Below are positions 62,137 to 64,000 of a stretch of 64,000 nt of DNA, piece after piece. Origin of the DNA: Peterkaempfera griseoplana. GTDB taxonomy: Bacteria > Actinomycetota > Actinomycetes > Streptomycetales > Streptomycetaceae. The position numbers and the translations under genes were made by a program. Location of the stretch: NCBI RefSeq assembly GCF_001418575.1, contig NZ_LIQR01000054.1:23663-87662 (forward strand), given 5' to 3'. Positions within the stretch are counted from its first letter, which is position 1; every line of letters begins with the position of its first letter. The notes under the pieces are model-generated. The model searched no databases, was not told the origin of the DNA, and saw nothing but the letters and a program-made list of their open reading frames with translations.

Positions 62137-62450
62137 GTGGAGACACCTCCCACTTTCGTTATCTCTTCAACTAATGCTGCGAGGCGCATGTTCCATCCCC
62201 GAGGGTGCGCCGCACCCGGGGGCCACCGGAAGCGGCCTCCGGGTGCGCGACCGTCCCGCGGTGGTCCGGACCGCGGTCACGGCCAGGGCCTTCGCACCCG
62301 GCGCGCCCGATCCCGTCCCGGTGACCGGAGCATGCCGGTCCGGCCCCGGGAACCGGACCGGCCGGACCGGGCGGTGCCGCCACGGGTGCGGCCCGTCCGT
62401 CCTCCTGCCGTCCGGTTCCCGGGTGCCGGCGGGTCGTGGCCCGCTGTCCG
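62137..62450. other. gap upstream of pirin
   Basis: 314 bp between the amidohydrolase stop and the pirin start, both minus strand. TTATCTCTTCAACTAATG near 62159 is an AT-rich spot in GC-rich DNA that may mark the pirin promoter, but no consensus pair is clear. Confidence 0.4.
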
Positions 62451-64000
62451 TCACAGGAAGCAGGGGTCGTACAGCTCCGTGCCGCCCTCCGGGGTCAGGC
62501 CGCGCCGGACACGCCACTGCCGGTGCTGCTCCGACTCGGCGACGGCCTGCCCCAGCAGCTCCGCCTGGCGGGCGCCGGAGCCGCGCGGCGCCCCGGCGGC
62601 CTGGTAGCCGCCGAAGTGGGCGACGGGGCTCCACCCGGGGCTGACGGCCGGGATCTCCTCCGCCATCCCCTCGTACTCGGCCACGGCATGCACGATCCGG
62701 CCGCCGACCACGGTCAGCACCGACTCGATGTGCGGGATGTCCTCCTCGGGCACGGTGAAGTAGTCGTCGGACAGGACCGCCAGATCGCCGTAGAAGCCGG
62801 CCCGCAGAACGCCCTTCACGTCCTCCTCGCCGGTCAGTGCGGCACCTGCGCGGGTGTACATGGCAAGTGCGGTCTCCCGGTCGACACGGTTCTGCGGCGG
62901 CCGCAGGGCCAGGCCGCCCAGGGTCCGGCCGGAGACCAGCCAGTGCAGGGCGACCCACGGGTTGTAGCTGGACACCCGGGTGGCGTCCGTGCCCGCGCCG
63001 ACGGTCAGCCCGCGCTCCAGCATGGCCCGCACGGGCGGCGCCTCCGCGGCGGCGCCGAAGCCGTACCGCCGGGTGAACGCCTCACCCTGGAACGACATCC
63101 GGTTCTGCACGGACATCGCCCCGCCGAGGGCGGCGACGCGGTCCAGACTGTCCCGGGAGACGGTCTCCGCATGGTCGAAGAGCCAGCGGTTGCCGGCCGG
63201 GAAGAGCCCCTCCGCGGCAAGCTTCTCGAACACCGCCAGGTCGCGGCGGATGGTCTCGTCATAGGTCGCGTGCAGCCGGAAACCCCAGCCGTTCTCCATC
63301 AGCAGCCGTACCGCCTTCTCGAACTCGACCTCGTAGTCGGCCGCATGTTCGGGGCGGGGCTCCGCGAAGTTCTCGAAGTCGGCCGCGGCCCAGGTCAGGT
63401 TCTCGCCGGCGCCGTTGAGCCGCAGCCACTCGTCCCCGTCCTCGGGACGGACCATCTCGATCCAGCGGGCGAGGTCGTCGAGTTCCTGGCCGGCGGTCTG
63501 CGGGAACAGGTGATAGGCGATGCGCAGGGAGAGCCGGCCCTCCCTGGCCAGCTCGGTCACCGTGCTGTAGTTGTCCGGGAAGTTCTGGAAGCCTCCGGCG
63601 GCGTCGATCGCGGAGGTCAGCCCGAACCGGTTCAGCTCCCGCAGGAAGTGCAGGGTGGAGGTCTTCTGCTCCCCGCTGTCGAGCAGGGGGGCCTTGGCGA
63701 GCGTGGAGTAGAGGATCAGCGCGCTGGGCGCGGCCAGCAGCATGCCGTTGGGGTCGCCGTTGCGGTCCCGGACCAGCTGCCCGCCCCTGGGGTCGGGGGT
63801 GTCCCGGGTGTAGCCGACGGCCTTCAGCGCCGCCCGGTTCAGGATCGCCGACTGGTACAGGTGCAGCACGAACACCGGGGTGTCCGGTGCGGCGGCATTC
63901 AGCTCGGCGGGAGTGGGCAGCCGCCGTTCGGCGAACTGCTCGGCCGACCAGCCGCCCACCACGCGCACCCACTGCCCCCTGGGTGTGCGGGCCACCTGCT
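62451..64000 (-). CDS. YtcJ-type amidohydrolase (5' end beyond right edge)
   Basis: At least 516 residues; the frame is open to the window edge, so the N terminus with the first metal motif (HxH) is missing. Amidohydrolase_3/YtcJ features are visible: GWSAEQFAERRLPTPAELNA (WxEx-like), HLYQSAILNRAALKAVGYTR, GFRLHATYDETIRRDLAVFE (His ligand), RWLFDHAETVSRDSLDRVAA (His) and VGAGTDATRVSSYNPWVALH (Asp). These metal-dependent hydrolases act on amide or related bonds of unknown substrates. The C terminus ends ELYDPCFL. Confidence 0.85.
   Translation of the reverse strand, partial: QVARTPRGQWVRVVGGWSAEQFAERRLPTPAELNAAAPDTPVFVLHLYQSAILNRAALKAVGYTRDTPDPRGGQLVRDRNGDPNGMLLAAPSALILYSTLAKAPLLDSGEQKTSTLHFLRELNRFGLTSAIDAAGGFQNFPDNYSTVTELAREGRLSLRIAYHLFPQTAGQELDDLARWIEMVRPEDGDEWLRLNGAGENLTWAAADFENFAEPRPEHAADYEVEFEKAVRLLMENGWGFRLHATYDETIRRDLAVFEKLAAEGLFPAGNRWLFDHAETVSRDSLDRVAALGGAMSVQNRMSFQGEAFTRRYGFGAAAEAPPVRAMLERGLTVGAGTDATRVSSYNPWVALHWLVSGRTLGGLALRPPQNRVDRETALAMYTRAGAALTGEEDVKGVLRAGFYGDLAVLSDDYFTVPEEDIPHIESVLTVVGGRIVHAVAEYEGMAEEIPAVSPGWSPVAHFGGYQAAGAPRGSGARQAELLGQAVAESEQHRQWRVRRGLTPEGGTELYDPCFL

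Overview
The window is high-GC actinobacterial DNA, most likely from a Streptomyces or close relative. The evidence is an SsgA-family sporulation regulator, DUF2690 and DUF5994 proteins, several large secreted proteases, GTG/TTG starts behind GGAGG sites, and tRNA-targeted integration scars like those left by actinomycete integrative elements. No complete rRNA or tRNA gene is visible.

Bases 1-42.5 kb look like accessory DNA. A 44-bp sequence matching the 3' half of a tRNA (anticodon loop reading UAC, so probably tRNA-Val) occurs five times in direct orientation, at 4134, 7966, 12921, 26146 and 42504. The flanks are shared in a mosaic way, as expected of a tandem array of integrated and partly decayed elements. 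A tyrosine-integrase relic lies just right of the last copy. The segments are: (1) left of 4.1 kb, an ADP-ribosylglycohydrolase/phosphatase fusion; (2) 4.2-8.0 kb, small proteins, a NUDIX relic and two copies of a conserved hairpin element; (3) 8.0-12.9 kb, a secreted S1 protease, two divergent DUF2690 genes, an IS5-type transposase relic and a possible CRISPR-repeat relic; (4) 13.0-26.1 kb, an Asp23 gene, a DUF5994 locus with its decayed second copy, CorA, a SpoIIE-type phosphatase, a TrmB/LuxR-like regulator and two divergent S8 proteases; (5) 26.2-42.5 kb, a hypothetical gene, a CPBP protease, a 1274-residue S8 protease, an M4 metalloprotease and a catabolic cluster.

The catabolic cluster (35.1-42.1 kb) joins an APC permease and a LysR regulator to a divergent, tightly coupled operon: YjbQ, FGGY sugar kinase, xylose-isomerase-like TIM barrel, triosephosphate-isomerase-like protein and short-chain dehydrogenase. 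The enzyme classes resemble known tetritol (erythritol/threitol) routes, but the amino-acid-type permease and YjbQ are unusual. Similar ATAAG/TTAT dyads lie on both sides of the LysR gene. This is the best candidate for an undescribed pathway.

From 42.9 to 64 kb the gene order looks more ordinary: fructosamine-kinase-like protein, VOC protein, GNAT, barstar-like protein, then a stress/detoxification neighbourhood. The latter contains an LLM flavin monooxygenase, YoaK, Dps, DoxX, a YcaC-like hydrolase, an AraC regulator, two paralogous HSL-type esterases, an NADPH:FMN reductase, SsgA-like, LtrA, two more alpha/beta hydrolases, and a GNAT/pirin pair. It ends in an amidohydrolase cut by the right edge. 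All assignments come from reading the sequence; no database search was run.
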